From: Branchiostoma floridae
Taxonomy: Eukaryota; Chordata; Leptocardii; Amphioxiformes; Branchiostomatidae
DNA: 64,000 nucleotides
Assembly: GCF_000003815.2 (NCBI RefSeq)
Contig: NC_049991.1
Coordinates: 11,479,001 to 11,543,000, forward strand
Direction of reading: 5' to 3'
Shown here piece after piece: positions 1 through 15,600 of the stretch (positions are counted from its first letter, which is position 1; the number at the start of each line of letters is the position of its first letter). The notes beneath the pieces were generated by a model. That model saw nothing but the letters and a program-made list of their open reading frames with translations. It had not been told where the DNA came from and made no database searches. The translations under genes were made by a program, and so were the position numbers.

Positions 1-632
1 GGAATAATTTGATTACTCGACATGGGATGAAAGCGTGAAGCATTGCCCTTGTCAAGAAGGTACTATGGAACAAAGCAGGGAGGATTAATAATAGATGGCC
101 GTGCCATTTGTTGTCTGATTTTAATTACTGATTGCTCCCTTGGCTGTATTCAATCTTATCTGGTCTCTCACTCTCCAGCCAATAATAGGTTTGCTTCCCT
201 TGTCATGTTTTCATGAGGTGGTGTCAAGAACATGGTCTAACATGAAGTACCTTGATAACATTATGGAAGCTTAAACCACACTAAAGCATGCAGTACTACG
301 ATAAATTTTTTAGCTCATATCTTCTCATGTCGTGGTAGTCATTTTTCATAGTCATTTTAAATTTCTTTCCAAAGTAAAATGAAACTTTTCGATCCAAAGT
401 TGTTTTACCACAAATGTATGCAATGAACATGGCCATGGTACCTTAAATTTGCTACTTGGGGATTTTCCTTTATCTTTTAAATGGTAAGTGTGAATGCAGG
501 GTACTCCATCTTTATATTGCAAAAATGGTTCTGGAAACTAGATGCACTGAAAGTCTTTAAAGTCTTCGCCTTTGTGAACAAAAGTGACAAATTTGTGTGG
601 CCATGTGGACTACTCTACAGTCATAAACTTAC

Positions 633-3600
633 ACTGTATCTCCTTGATCCTGGACCTGAGCTGCTGCCCCTGGGACAGCTCCTTCTTCACCATCTCCTGT
701 TCCTCAATCTTCAGCTTCAGCCGAGAAATCTCCTTCCGCAAGTCCGAGATGATGGCCGTGTATTGCGCAATATGGTACGAGACGTTCATCAAATTTCTTT
801 TCACCTGTAAGAGAAGAAAGGATGACCAAAAATATACTCCATGATATTCGAAAAATTATGTTGCACAACACATTCATTTAAGTAAAATACATGTTGATAC
901 CTAGCTCAAACCTCATACTTCAGACTACAACAACTGAGAATTACAGTCCATCAAAATTTCTGTTGTAGCTCTGCAATTCTGTTTTGGATACTTTTTTCTA
1001 TCACCATTGAAAAAGTACACGTTAGTGCTTAACCTCAGTCATCTTAAAATACTCAGTTGGTTCCTTACCCTAGTTTTGATATTCTTTGCTCTGTCTGCAT
1101 ACAGTAGAGTATTTCTGGACTCATCAAACGAGGTGCTGGCTGGACTGATGTGAGCGATCATCACAGTCTTACAGTTGCCTCCCAGGGCATCCTTCAGTAG
1201 CCTGGTCAGCTTACTGTCACGGTAGTTTACATACGCCTTCCCTCCCTTCTCACACAGCGCATTGATACAGTTGCCCAGCGCCAGCAGAGAGCGGTTGATG
1301 TGAGCACCTTCCTTCATTCTTTTACCACGGTTCTGAAAGGGAAGAGACAGCAATGTTACACAAGTCATCCTATACCTACAAGCTTCTTTTTACTAACAAA
1401 TTTCACTTACAATTGAGTGAAAATTTGCGTTTTAAATGATAGGTGTTATGTGAAACCAAATCATCTGCCACTGTATAATAACGATTACTGTGTACACATG
1501 TAACTGGTGTCTTAATATTTTCTCATCAGCCTAATTGCCAAGTGGATTTGACCTTCAAAGCTTGGGCCACCTTAAGCCATTCCAGACTGTGGGTGCTAGC
1601 GGTGGTTATGTTTGGATACGCAGTGTGTAAGTTTCAACAACAGTGCCAAGTATGACTTTAAACCAGGGACTCTGTCCAAGTCTGTCCTACCGGTTTCTGC
1701 AGTCTGCGTTTGTTCAGCTGCAAACATATTCCATAACATGCTTGTGTTAGTAGAGAGTTCAGTGTTGGTGAGTAAAATCTGATGATAATGGATGAAAAAA
1801 GTGACAGAAGTACAGATTCTGATATGATAGGTGAATGGATGTACAATGGATTAAAACACTTTGATTCAATGTGGTCATTTAATGATATGATCCATCCATA
1901 GTTGGATAGAAGCGATGATGGAAAGATTGGATGCAACTACAGTCTTATAAAAGCTTTATGGGAATGTAGAAGAAGGCATATTCAGCATTCTTTACAGAGG
2001 TTCACTGATGATGTTTCCACACACTTTTGAAAGAGATCCTAGGTGACATACTGTAATGGGTTGGTCAACCAGGTGAAAAATTTCACAACTGTACAGTATA
2101 GTCCTGTGGAGAAACATTTCAACAACACGCTGTTCATTAATGTTGAAAACTGACCTGGGTTTGCGCTGCCCTCTCGGACCCCGCCAAGTCGATCATGTAC
2201 AGCTTGCCGACTCGCACCTCCTGCGTCGTGTTGCGGACGCGGGAACGCTGCTTCACGGTGACCTGCAGCACGGCGTGCGAGCGGGAAGACGTCTTGTTCG
2301 CCTTGGTGGGTTCCTGGGTACGCTGCTTGTTGCCTTGCTGTAGGAGCTCCATCACCTGTTGAAGATAACATAAAAGTCTTACAAATGGAGTAGAACACAG
2401 TAGTAAGGTATGAGTTGATGAATAGTTATGTCTACTTCAGTCTAAGGTGGCACACATGAGGACATGCATTTTTGTACCTCCTTGGTAGATTTGGCGTTGA
2501 CCTCCGACAGCCCGGTGACCTGCACCCCTTTCGCGTCCTCTCGGAGTTCCAAGAATCCTGACTCCGGGTTCAGGAGATCACGGATCATCTCGTTGTAGAT
2601 CTAGGGTGGCAGGGCAGGACAGGGTGAGCACACTGACAAAAATGTGTATCCGGGGCATATTTGTTCTGGAGAGACTTGGCATGATAAGTTTAGAAATAGA
2701 CATGTAACTCACAGGCACTCAAAGGGACAATTTCACATGTTGGACATTAACATAGGTCATCTTGAGATACAGATAATAGTGCAAAAGTCACAGCTAATGC
2801 TTATTAGCAATAAGATGACATACCTCTAGGTAAGACATGGACACTTGGTACACCATGTTTTCACTTGTGCGGTACATCTCCTCAAACAGGGCATTGAGCG
2901 ACCTTGCCATCACCCCAGGCTCGTGTTCTGTACCCAGCATGGTGTAGGTTTTACCAGCACCTGGAAGGGAAGACACATGTTTGACAATTAAATATATGTA
3001 AGAGCTGTGGCCATCCCTACTAACCACTCTCATGAACACTTACTGTAAAGCAATACTTTTACACTTAGTCTAGTACTTTTACACAAGAAAAGGCATCATA
3101 CCTGTAGCACCATAGGCAAAGACAGTAGCGTTGAATCCCTCAATGACACTCTCTATCAAGGGCCGGGTGGTGTAGGCATAAACTTCCTCCTGTGTAATGT
3201 GATAGAGTAATGTTTAACATAGAGAACCAGGGGTACATCCAACATCATTCCAAACACTGTAGTCTTGTGTTGTGTATATGTCATACAGATGGCATAACAG
3301 CAACAAAAACACAACATGTAGTCATGCTTTGATATGCTACCAGGTACAATGTCTTTCATTTCGACCTTCTGTAAATGCCATCATGTGAAAATCCAATCAT
3401 TCTTACAACCACATTGGGTGCACTTCCATTGATGACTGCTAGATGTCTCTTTGCTATTGGGAAGCTGTATTGCTTACTTCACTAAAGAATCCAAATTGGT
3501 AATAGCACAGTCTTAAACAGGGCTCGAAATACTGGGTGCATGTGCACCTAGGTGCACCCAAAATTGGAGCTGTGCACCCAATTATTTTCTGTGGGTGCAC

Positions 3601-6600
3601 AGGGTGCACCCAAATATTTTCTTGGGTTTATGTATGTAAATATATCAAAGTATACTAGTATACATCATATTCTTGACATCTAAGTGTTAGAGATATAATA
3701 AAGATGTCTGTCATGGTACCTACTTAAGAATTTGATAGCATGTAACTAAAATTGTTGTTAGGTTTTTCTGACATTCTACTGAAATTTAAGTGGTGCACCC
3801 AAAAATGTTTTGGTGCACCCAATTTTCTAAGCTGGGTGCACCAGTGCACCTAATCCCAAAAATGAATTTCGAGCCCTGTTAAATATTTGATTTTGTCTGA
3901 TAGATATGCAGTACAATGTATGTGTTAGGACTGAAGTTATGCAAGAGTATCCTGCTTCTTTCAGGGCTATTCCATTGTTACAGCTACTTGAGTGATCAGG
4001 GTCTCCCCTTTTCAGTGCTTACACAATGCCCTTCCACGTGCTTTTGATTTTCCAAATGCCATCTATTGAAGCCTCATGATCAAGCTCTTATGTTAACATT
4101 ATGGAATTTCACTCAAGCATGCGATCGGGCATGTAGGAGGTAGAGACAAGGTAGTTTGTAGGAAATGTAATACTGTAGCTGCTTTAGAAAGGGTGTTTTT
4201 AGTGGTTTCAGAGAACGTGAAACGTGTAGCACGTCATGGGAATCTCATGTAAAAGCAGCCGTAGTATGTAGTGTTCTTTGTCACGGCACTATCACTATAC
4301 AGTAGCAAAGAAAAGAATCCGTTGGATCAAGGTTCTCCCTGTGAAGCTTCTGTGACGAAAGCTACATTATGTTATGTAACATAAGTTGGCTTTGGTTGCA
4401 CGCACATCCCCTTGCTTGTTTTTATTAAATCACAGGCATACAAGATGGGTATTTCATAGTTAATGCAATTAACCATAACACAAATATCCAGCTCTTTCCC
4501 AGGGAGATTGTTTAACATGTAAACATGGCGTGAAAGGGGCTTAAGCATTATTGTTCTAACTATAGCATGAGGAGTACCAAGCAAATCAATAACTTTTTCA
4601 AAATCAATGGTTTGGTCCAAGACACGTAAGCAACCTTTCACTACATGTACAAGGGTTTGAGTAATGTCAACAGCATGATTAATGATATCTAGCCTGACTG
4701 AATTTGCTGGGTGAACAGCTATGATTGCATAACGAATTGGTCCCTTGTGATTTTGTAGTTGTCTAGCATAAGGTTTGCTCGTGTCTGCCTAACTGGATGC
4801 CTTGGGAACAACCATGACAGACATGCATATTTTACATGGCAGACATTGGGAAAAACAGCCATCAGTGACCTTCACCCTTCAAGAAATTATCAATCCTGTT
4901 GATAAATACGTTCAAGTTTTCTTAAATAAAGATTTCATATATATGCTTTGAATGAACTTGATAACTTAGGACTACATGTATGCAGATGGCTTTTTAATTG
5001 AGTACAATGTACTATACTGTACAGTGTTAATGCCAACTTAAAGGTGCTCCCTGCTTTGAATCAAACTACAGTTGACTGGAGTCATCGATTGCATCCATCT
5101 CTAACCAGTGCTCTGCCATGTCAATACTTGAAATTGAGGTCTGAGGCTTACTACAGCTGGGCTTGAGTTACTATGCTGATGAATTTTTAAACCATTTTGT
5201 TAGGGTTTCAGGGTCAGCTTTTCCTCCAATTGTAAAGGCCAACATGTCTATAAATATCAGGACTCAGGGTTCTGCAATACTCCTGCCCTACAGAAAAAGG
5301 ACACTCTGCTCAGGGCTATCCTTAACTTGAGACATTTTTCTGTCATTATTGTTTGTGAGCCTTATCCTGTGTTGTCAATTTTCACCGTTGAATCTGTAAG
5401 CTTAAGCTAACAAGCCATATTTTTAATCAATTTCATGTCATAAAATTCAGAAGTTTTTATCCGCCCCAACAAGCAAATTTCCATCCTAGGATAGACAAAG
5501 GGACAGAACCTGGAGACACCTCTGACCCTACTGCAAAACTGATGTAAATGCCAAAGGATGTCCATGAATAAGTGAAATCTTTCTGGGAACATTTTTTGAT
5601 GAAAGTTTTATTGCATTATATGCTTTACGATTATCATGTGTGTGCAACGTGTAACTAATACTCACTTGAGTGGACCTGCCATCAAATGAGTAGTCAAACA
5701 CATATTGCTTCTCCCGCGATCGATTCGCTCGTAGGATGTCGTCAGGGTCCTCCTGGGGGTCCATTAGTACCACCATCTGCGGAGGGAAGAAATCGTGTAA
5801 GAGGCTTTCCGGGAAACAAACACCTGAACCGAACTACTTGCTAGCATGCAAAGAAAAAACAGTCATCGTGTGACTTTTAAAATACATGGAGGAATACAAT
5901 TTATGTAACCTGGGAGCCAGCAGGGATCGGGCAGCTAGGACAGCTTATCTACGATAACTCCTTCAGGCTTAAACTCCCCTGGAGCACTAATGTGAGATCT
6001 GCGGGCTGACTGCCTTGGGTCCCCGAACAAAACTCGCTAGCTACCCGGTCCTGTCTGGCTCCCAGGGTACAATTTATGCTGAACAGAAGTGGCAACGTAA
6101 GCTTGTACATGTACATGTACTTGGTAAACTTTTTGAATGATTTTTAAGAACACCACAGACAAAAAAAGAATTCTTTAAATTTTTCTTCAGTGGGAAATGA
6201 CTGTCATATTAAGATTTCTGATCTATACGATATAATATATTAGTTTGTATTATAGTTTTGGAGATTCCATGTGGTTATTGACTGTTACAGTTTGTACATG
6301 TACTTTGTATTGTAAGGCATACACAGAGTGCTTCACATCAAGGTTGGCACACCTGCTGCCACTGCTTAAAACATTACATTTAGCACATCTGCTCTCGAAG
6401 TGACAGTAGATGACAATGTACAAATGTATGCTTTTATCCTTCTGGAAGATGAAAATCAATTTGAGAGCAGATGTTACATTAACCATTCACAACATGTAAG
6501 ATGTTCACAACCTTAAACCAAGTGTCTCACTGTGTTTTCAGACAGAATTTATTTCCAGGATACAAAATAACCAGAGAGCTCTCACCCCCTTGTTAGGAAA

Positions 6601-9600
6601 CATTGAAAATGTTAGTTTGAAGTATTTCGAATACTTTTCAATGTCATCTACAAGAATCAAAAGAACCCAAAACCCGGAGAAGCTGACTGAAATCAAAAGT
6701 CGCCATCTGAGGTCGGCCATTTTACCTTTTTACGGGGATCAATTCTTTTCCTAGTAGTAGAACAGATGTTCTCTACAAGATGAGGGCTCTATGTGCATGA
6801 CAAGGAAGGAAATGAGCAATAATTATACATTTAATGGATTTTCACGTTGTGCCATAAAATCTAATAGGCTTTGCCTGCCTGGCTTGGAGTGTTTTCATGG
6901 TAAATTATGTTGCCCATAGCAACCGTGCCAAACAATTACCGAACCCTAGCAACCAGCTGACAGAGGCATTACTCTGAAGAAGTTGATTAACCTGAAGATA
7001 AACTCTATTCACGATTCATCACAGCTGGGGTAAGGTAAGAACAAAGGAAAGACAGCGGCCTGGTCAGGTCAACTACAAAACAGTCAGCTTAGAAGACTTA
7101 GAATGTACAACATGCAGAGTCAGCCAGGTAGCACATATGTTTAGAATGATTTTTGGGCCCCACAGTTTGAAATTCGCATGTTCTGAGCACCAATTTCTTC
7201 TTCTTCATTTGTCATCCACAGATGAGATGAAACATGATGGGTTTTTTTTCAAGTTGCTAGTAGTGCAGTGCAAAAACCATCTCATAACTGAGACTGCTTC
7301 TGTGTACTAACATTTACAAATGTATGTTGCTTTATATCTGTCGGGATTTCAATTAAAGCTGGTAAAATCTGTCAGAGCCCCTTACCCCTTCAATCAGTCA
7401 GGGTAAGAAACACACAGACAGACAAGCAAACAGACAGAAAAAAAATACAAATACTCTTCGGGTGAAGTAAAACTAAAAAGGTCTGAGGTTACATCGCTAG
7501 AGTAGAATGTACCAGATGTCCACGCATCTGTCGTTTCTAACAACAGTTTTACTGCCCAAGAGTAACAAGCACATTCCGAAGAGTCCATCGTGTTGACCCT
7601 GTGTCTCAGGGTTGTGACAGCAAGCCAGGCAGGCTACTTGTAATGGTGTGTGTACTGATCTACACGCTTTTCATGACTGCTATTATTCCTTGGGTTCTGT
7701 TCACCTGGACCCGTGTATGCACTCTAAACATGGCTTGTTTGTTTGTTCTTCGGGTGAATTGCTAGCTGCTGTGTGTTTCATTACCTTGAAACTGTTTACT
7801 ATATCCTTGACGGAAAACAACGTAGGGTGGGAGGGAAGGACTTACAAGGAAAGGGATCTCCCTTTCCACACACAAAATAAGGCTTTGCATAGTCAAGTGG
7901 TACGCCACAAGGGGACGTAAACAGGGCTGCTTCCATGTGCAACACGTCTCCTGGATACCAGGGGACAACAAGGTCACCTTCAAAATGGCCATAGTTGTGT
8001 TGATACCTAACCACAACCTCGAGTCAATAAAGGGGTCACTGCATCATTTGTCTCCTGTATGGCTGGTGCCGGTCTGGTACAGAGGACACTACAACTTTTT
8101 AATTAATGTTAGGCCACAGCCAAGTAGCTTGGGCATGGACTGACTCTTGTTCAAGCAGAAAACATTGAGTTTGAGGCCTGATTGCACACCTGTCAACCTA
8201 CATCAATACAGACGACATTTGTCATGCGCGTCAGCGTGCCGAATAAAGGATTCAGCGGCAAATGACGCCTCTAAGTACAAAATCCACATATTATGTTGGA
8301 GAGGAAACAATTGTATGCTATAAATGACTCGCAAGAATAGAGGAGCACACAATGTACATTGGTGAAAAAGCTTTTGATGTGCTTCCAAGGTTATATTCCC
8401 TTATGCAAGATACATACATTTGTACATGTACATGTATGCATGTATGATCAAAGAGGAGACATTAAAAGAAAAAAAATCAATTACATCAAAAGAACAGGCA
8501 TAGCAACAATGTATATGCTTATAATCCTTGGCAATACACTTTTGTGGCAAAAGTATCATGATGGTACAGTTATCATCCTGAAAAATACAGTTTGAACACT
8601 AACACTACATGTACATTTGTAGTAATAAAAGGGCAATAGTTCCTCACTTTCATGTAACATGTAAATTTTGAAACCTTATCTCCAAAACAGTTTAAGACTT
8701 CGTTCCTATGATTTAAACTGGTCTGAACAAAAAAAGACGAAAAACAATTTTTAAAATTATACATGTAAGAGATCATAATAACATAATGCGTGATCATAAT
8801 AATGTGCATCTGGACTCTAATAACATTGCATGTAAGCAGCGTCTTTCCATGTCATTACAATTGCAGTAACGTACACATGAGAAGATCAAGAGCCCACTGA
8901 TGAATTCTCCCCTCATTACTGCCATGAGCTGGCTAATCCCTTACTGCAGTGCTGCTGCACGACAGCCTTTTGGCTTTGCACGCTTTGAAAGCTTGCACAC
9001 GCAACTATCACCAAATGTACATGTACAATGTAGGCTTAGGCGCATGGCTGGCAACAGAGCTGTGTCATTTCATTTCTTGTATGAATCTGTTTGTGAGAAT
9101 ATTGGTCTTGACTTTATAAAGATCTGTCTTTCTTATAATTATGTCTCTCTTCAAAATCACAGACTGAGGAGACTTGCAAAGACTTGTTTTGTACTATTTC
9201 TCCAAACTATAAAAAATAGGACAAAAGTGCATAGATCTAAATCTTTCAAAAAAATCTTTACCCTCCATGCTACAGAAAATCTATCTCATAATATTGTCTT
9301 GAGGGTTTTTAACTGCCTAACTGAGAGCAGAGCTACATTTGTAACATGTGGCCACATGGTCAGATACTTGTTTATTCCAGTCCTTTTCAGGTGCGCTGTG
9401 ACCTTCCCTTGCCTGTTTGCACAAGTATGGGTAACTATAGGTATTGTCGTACAGGGTAAATACAGTGAAACTCAAAAACATGTAGGAATACACCTGTAAA
9501 ACCTGGTCTCAAAGGCTTGTTGAATACAGATGCTGTTTTGGAAAGAGCTAAATAGCCACACTTAGCATTCTAGCACCGATAATTTCATAACATGAATATA

Positions 9601-12600
9601 TGGTGGACTGTAACTTTTAGCACTTAGTGTTTACCGCAAAATAATGCTCTTGGTGATGGGAGCGTTTGTTTTGCAACTGAAAACATCTTTTATACCAGGT
9701 GCTATTAGTCACACGAAGCAACACCCAATGTCATTCATGGTCATTTCACCTGGTTGGACAATGTGGATGACGCCATTAATGCCTGTCTCATCTGCTGATC
9801 CTCCCCACAAACTTTACTCAACCTCCTGGGGAAGCTTTACAGCCGCCCAACCATGCCACGCTTTACGCCTGCGGGCTACGTTTGACTGGCTTCCCCGAAC
9901 AAAAAACTTCATGGTCCATTTCCATCCCAAACAGAGACAACTATAGGTATTGGAAGGGAGGATCCCTGAAAGGACATAACTAGGAGAATACGGCTGCGTG
10001 TGGGCATGTCTGTAATGTTTGCAGTGACAGATCTTTTGTAGCAGTTTCTGAAAAGCTACTGTAATCCTGCATTTCTTGAAAGGGGACTAGACAAGAGAGA
10101 CCTGTAGTTGCCTCTCAGAAAAGGTGACCATGCATTGGCTATTCAGCACTACATGTACCTTACAATGCATACCTGTAAACACAAATCAATTGTGCAGTCC
10201 TCAGCTGTTTTGTATGTGTAACTCTTGTTGCTACCGTAAAAGTCCTTGGAATTTGTTGTTAACAGTTTCAGATAGCCTGCCAATACAGATGATACCTTTA
10301 AGGCAGTTTTTCATCATTTCAAAAATGAATAGAAATGTACATGTGTGCCTTTCTGAATAAGTTTTGGGGATCTAAATTCTTGCAATTCTTTTTGTCAAAC
10401 ATATTTCTGATCATGAGGGTCCATAATTAGAAAAGTCTGCTGGTGCAGACTTCCTCCCCCAAGAGACTCAAGTATTGTACAGCCATCAGGATATAGTACA
10501 TCATTAAAGATAGATCGACCCCTGCTATTTATAATTCTTCTGCTGCCTTCAAAGTTCTTCTCATAATTTGCTATATTTATAACCATAATCATGCTCCTAC
10601 ACATGTATGCTTTCACAGAATTTTAGAAGATGAGTACTGGTGTTATTAAAATTTGTACAGCGCTACTCTGGAAACAGGAGGGGATGAAAGGACACAGAAA
10701 TTATGAGATGGCAATCGTTCCTAACGCCATTTATTTCTTATACTGCTGTGATAACATAAAAATATAGCCAGGGTTGTACACTTAAATTACTGAATAACGT
10801 AGATCTGCGTCAGCCTGGGAGATAAGTTGATGACGTTGCTAGCTTCAAATGACATCATTAGATGTACAATTTTCTTCAACAATACAGGTTGGATCAGTCT
10901 GGTGATCAGTATAGATGGTACTATATCCTTTGTTTACAAGTAGAGAATCAACAGTCATCTTGCAGTACGTTTGCAAAGTCTACCCACAGGGCAGAATGTA
11001 AAGAGTGGTTGTACAGGTTGAAAGTCTCCTACCGACCGCAATCATTGTAATCTTGTCAATAAACCCCTCCGCAAAGCTGGCAGAACAAATCCACTGCCCC
11101 AGGCATCTATCCATAGAAACCAGGCAAGCCTTTTTTATGTTTCCGCTTCACCTTTTATGTTGGCCCCCTGCTTTGATAAGTTTCCCTCAATGCGGTTTAA
11201 GGCATTGGTTCCTGCCTAATCCGACAGTGTACGCATGTATGTCGTTACCAGTGGTACTTAATGTAGGTTAGAGGAGGTAAGAAGTAGTGAAGAGATTGTG
11301 AACTTAACTGTCTTAAGGCTAAGGGAGAAAGTATGTCTAAAATTGGGCACATTTCTCACATGTGTCACACTGTGACATCTAACATCAAAATCTTGTAAAA
11401 TAGAAGAATTTTCTACTTTTTTTCTCACTAATTTTGACATGGCAATTTGACGTCTTTAGATGAAGGTACATGTAGGACACTAAGGAACTACATGCAGGTA
11501 CAAATTTCTTCAGGTGAAATCACTGTGCCTGTAGGGGGTCTAATGGCCAGGTAAACAACAAGGCATCCCTGGGGAGGCAACAATCAGACGCTTTAAGCAT
11601 CTTCTTCCATTGACACCTCAGAGTAAACAAGGAATGACGTCAGAGGCGATGTCTTGTTGTTGGAAGGTAGACAACGTAAGTGTTTACAGACTAAGGATGA
11701 AAGCAGAGATGAACCCAAACAGTCAACAACACTCCTTTCATCTCGGCCCCTGTTGGTATTGCTTTACCAGAGTGGGTTACCTCATATGGGATGTTTGACA
11801 ACAATTCAGGGAGTCAATGACATTTTAGCTTCTTCCAAGGGATTACAATTTCTTTGTCAACTTTTTTTTTTAATGACATAACATACCAAACACCTATTCA
11901 CTCCAGAGCCAATAATTGTAGACATCATAATTCCTTTAATCCAGTCAGAGAACTTACATTATTAGTTTGGTCCAAAGAGCTGGATAGACTTTGAAATTAT
12001 ACTATTTTAAAAGACGTACTGAAATTGTTGCAGGGCAACAAATGCCTGAATGTTACTTGTTGGCCAGTAAAGAGTTAAGTAGACAAAAAGAGGTTGACCT
12101 TAGGCTATTATAAAGGTCACACATGGAAGGTACATGTGGAATAGTTACTAACAGGGTTATAAAGGTTGCACGTGGCACCACACCTGTCTGGGCACAAGTC
12201 CCTCCGGGATGACCCCATCTTTTTTGTTGGCACGCAAGCACTTTCCTTTGGGCTGGAAACACATACCACCAACACACCGGGTGGTAAACAACACAAGGTG
12301 CAGACAACTTTGCGAATTACCTGCCGTTGTACAGGTAGAGGAACACATATTTGTCCTGAAAAGATCCCTACATGATCTGAATCATTGGATATAAACTTAA
12401 GATGGTTGCAGATATTTGAAGATCTAGTGTAAAGCCCTTAATAGTAATCCTCCAGATAGTAGCATGTTCAATTAGCAACACAAAACAAATATGCCATGTC
12501 CATTCCTACTGGGGCTTTTAACACTAATAGTACGTTTTGTCCTTTGTCATCCTCTGAGTGATAATGCTGCCTTGACACGCAAAGCGTATACGATAACCAC

Positions 12601-15600
12601 ATGCGACTTCACTGTCAATTTTCTGGAAGATCCTATTATTAGTTTTCTTTCAAGCAGAACTATTCAATCCCTTCTAGACATGCAAAGCTATTCTTTACCT
12701 GAAGAAAGATGCTCAGACTATGTCTGGAATGAATTTCTCTTGCCAAAATTGGATATTGTAATATTCATACGTTTCTAGCACCTTTATGTCCTGCCAAAAA
12801 GATTCAAGTCTTTGTGTTAAAATATCAACAGAGCCTTTTGTAAAGCTGCAACTGCATCTAATTTCCAATGGCTGCAAGGACATTGAGAAAATGTGACACG
12901 CTGCATCTTGTGCTGAAAATTTGGGAACATTCTTTCCCACACTGACTCTGTATCTAAGCTGGCTTCATTGTTGGGTGATACTATTAGCCAAGAAAAGCAT
13001 TCTGTCTGCATGGAGCATGATCTTTAACCTTTCCAGCCTTCTCTCATGACTGAAGGGCTGGCCCTGCAACCTTTTTTCTCATGATGTTTCTGTTCACTGG
13101 ACAACGTTTCTAAAAATACTGCCTGAAGGATGCCCCGGCGCCCTCCTGAGATTGATCACAGACATAGCAACTGTCCAAGCAGCTAACAAACAGTGAATGA
13201 GAGATTTGTTGTGACTGACAACAATTTGCACTATAAAAGGCAGTCTGAGTTGAAATTGTTCAACATGCAGTTTTTTGTTGACCATGACATTTATAGTGAT
13301 ACAACTGGCTATTGTACCCAAAATGTATCTTAGGCCTAGTGAAGTCAAACTGTGTGAAAGCCTTTGCAGTTTCGGAGATGTTACAGCAAGCCCATGTACC
13401 TGATGAAAGCCATGTTGAACTCTCTTTACCACTTACACATGTAACATCAATGTAAGCACATTAGGTACAAATCTTACTGAATGCCAGACGCTAGTGTTGG
13501 AAGGCACTTCAGCACTTCAGCACTTCAGGTCCTGACAAATTTTGCTGTTTTTTAATTATCATATCAACAGTAGAAACAGCGTTGGAAGGCATTTCAGCAC
13601 TTCAGGGACCTGTCACATTTTGCAGTGGTTATTACTCAACAGCGGAAGAAGCTAGACCACATAACTCTGAGCTCCATTTCTCCATAATCTGTGATTTTGG
13701 GTCGTTCAGGGGTATTCTTCTATCCGATGCTTAAATTTTATCCAAGAGGTGTGTCCATATACAATGCACAGGAAATGCATGTACATGTACATACAATACA
13801 TCCATATACAATGTAGCTCTAGGTGGGGCTCCAAAATACAAGCTCTCATTGATGGGAGCATCCTGACCACAAATCTACCACGTCACACCATGTCTGTGAC
13901 GTGTGGAGTTCTTGTAAGCACCGCAAAGTGCTGATTCCGCTTGTAGATTACAAGTCTTACAATAGTTCCCCGCAATTAGGTCCCATTTAACTCCACCCCT
14001 ATCTGAGTATGAAACACTTTGTCATCCTCTACTGAAGTCAAGCATTACATAACTTCTTGCCCTGCTGGTGTAACAATGGCAGTTAGATCCTCATAGACAG
14101 GAAATCCTGAAACCCAACACACACTCCAACTCTGTCCACTGCCCTCCCAATTGTCTCTACATGCTTGGCAGAAAACAAAAACCTAATCATCAAGGATTGT
14201 TTGCCGTGAACCACAATTGAACAGATGGTGAAAAAGTCATCCAAACTTATTGGTTTGTGGACCAGGCTGACCTCTAAAAGCTGTTGTTGTTTAGTAGAAG
14301 TGGAGTTGAGGTAACTGGAGATCAACCATTATTGGATCAAATTATGCCAGTCAGAATCCAGTTAAACTTAAAGATTGCTGGGGCTTTTTTCACTTTATTC
14401 CAATCCAAAGAGTTACTTATTGCTAGCAATCTAAAGGGACAGAGCAAACTATTTTAATTAGTCACTGCTACTGTGCTAGCTGTGTGTGGCAAAATCACGT
14501 TGGTTGACAATTTGGAAAGAAAAGTATGGTTGATGAATGTAGCAGTCCAAAAGAGTTTCGCATTTTCCTCATATCCCTTCAGTATTCATGAAAACTTCCC
14601 TAAGTTACTGTGTCTTTGGGGCTAATTGCAAGTGAACAAAATCAAATACATGGAGTGATTGAAAATGGGTAAATAATCTAAATTTGTACATCACACAGTC
14701 TCTCACACTTTTACCTGCTTGTAATGAGTGTTCAGCCTTCACCTATTTCAAATCATCATCTTACCAGTGTAACCCAGCTCATTCTGTATGTAAAAGTAAT
14801 TATCCAAAGCTATACATGTCTCCTCATCTAGAAGGAATGAGCACATTGTTGTCCCTGGTCAAATTGGAACCGCACAATTACAGACAATTATGTTCATTTC
14901 ACTGACTACATTTTGTATTCATACATGTAGTATAGTAACAGAAGAGGAAAAATGATATCCACTTAAAAATTCGAACCAACAAAGTTCAGGGGGAATCAAC
15001 TCAAAGATACATTCTCCAAGCCAGGTCCAACAGCAACAAAGGGAATTCTTAGGATTAGGCAATAAATTAGACTGCACGGACAATAGACTTTGAGAATATA
15101 CTACTACATATATTACTATTGTCAGTGTTCACCTTTGTGTACATGAGTTGGAAGTCAAAAGGCTGTTAAAAAATTCAGGAGTTAGCGTGATAAACTTCTG
15201 CTGAATCAACAAAACTATTTGTGGTTTGAGTTTGTTTCTATGCTGGGATGTGACCTTACTAGTAGATACATGTACACCAGATACAAGCACTATTCTGACT
15301 TGACAGTTGATATATGTACAGAACCAAATGCTTTCGAAGGGATTTAAACCAAACATTGTGCCGATTTCAATGCCTATAAAATATGTTTTCTTGTACAATA
15401 CTGGTGTTTTGGACCTGAATCTGAATAACTTCTGCAGTGCCATATCAGTACTGTGCTGGTAAAAATCCCTAGTTACAGGACATAAACCTTAGATTCTCAA
15501 ATGCAGTAACAATAATTGATGCATAACATTATCGTTTAATCTATATACAATATTCTATTCATATGCATGCTGTTGAATGGACCTATTTTTGGCATTCTGA

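Noticed and set aside
8900-9499. A 199-codon plus-strand ORF inside the kinesin intron
   Set aside because: AT-rich, no recognisable domain, no supporting splice or promoter signal; a chance ORF is more likely.
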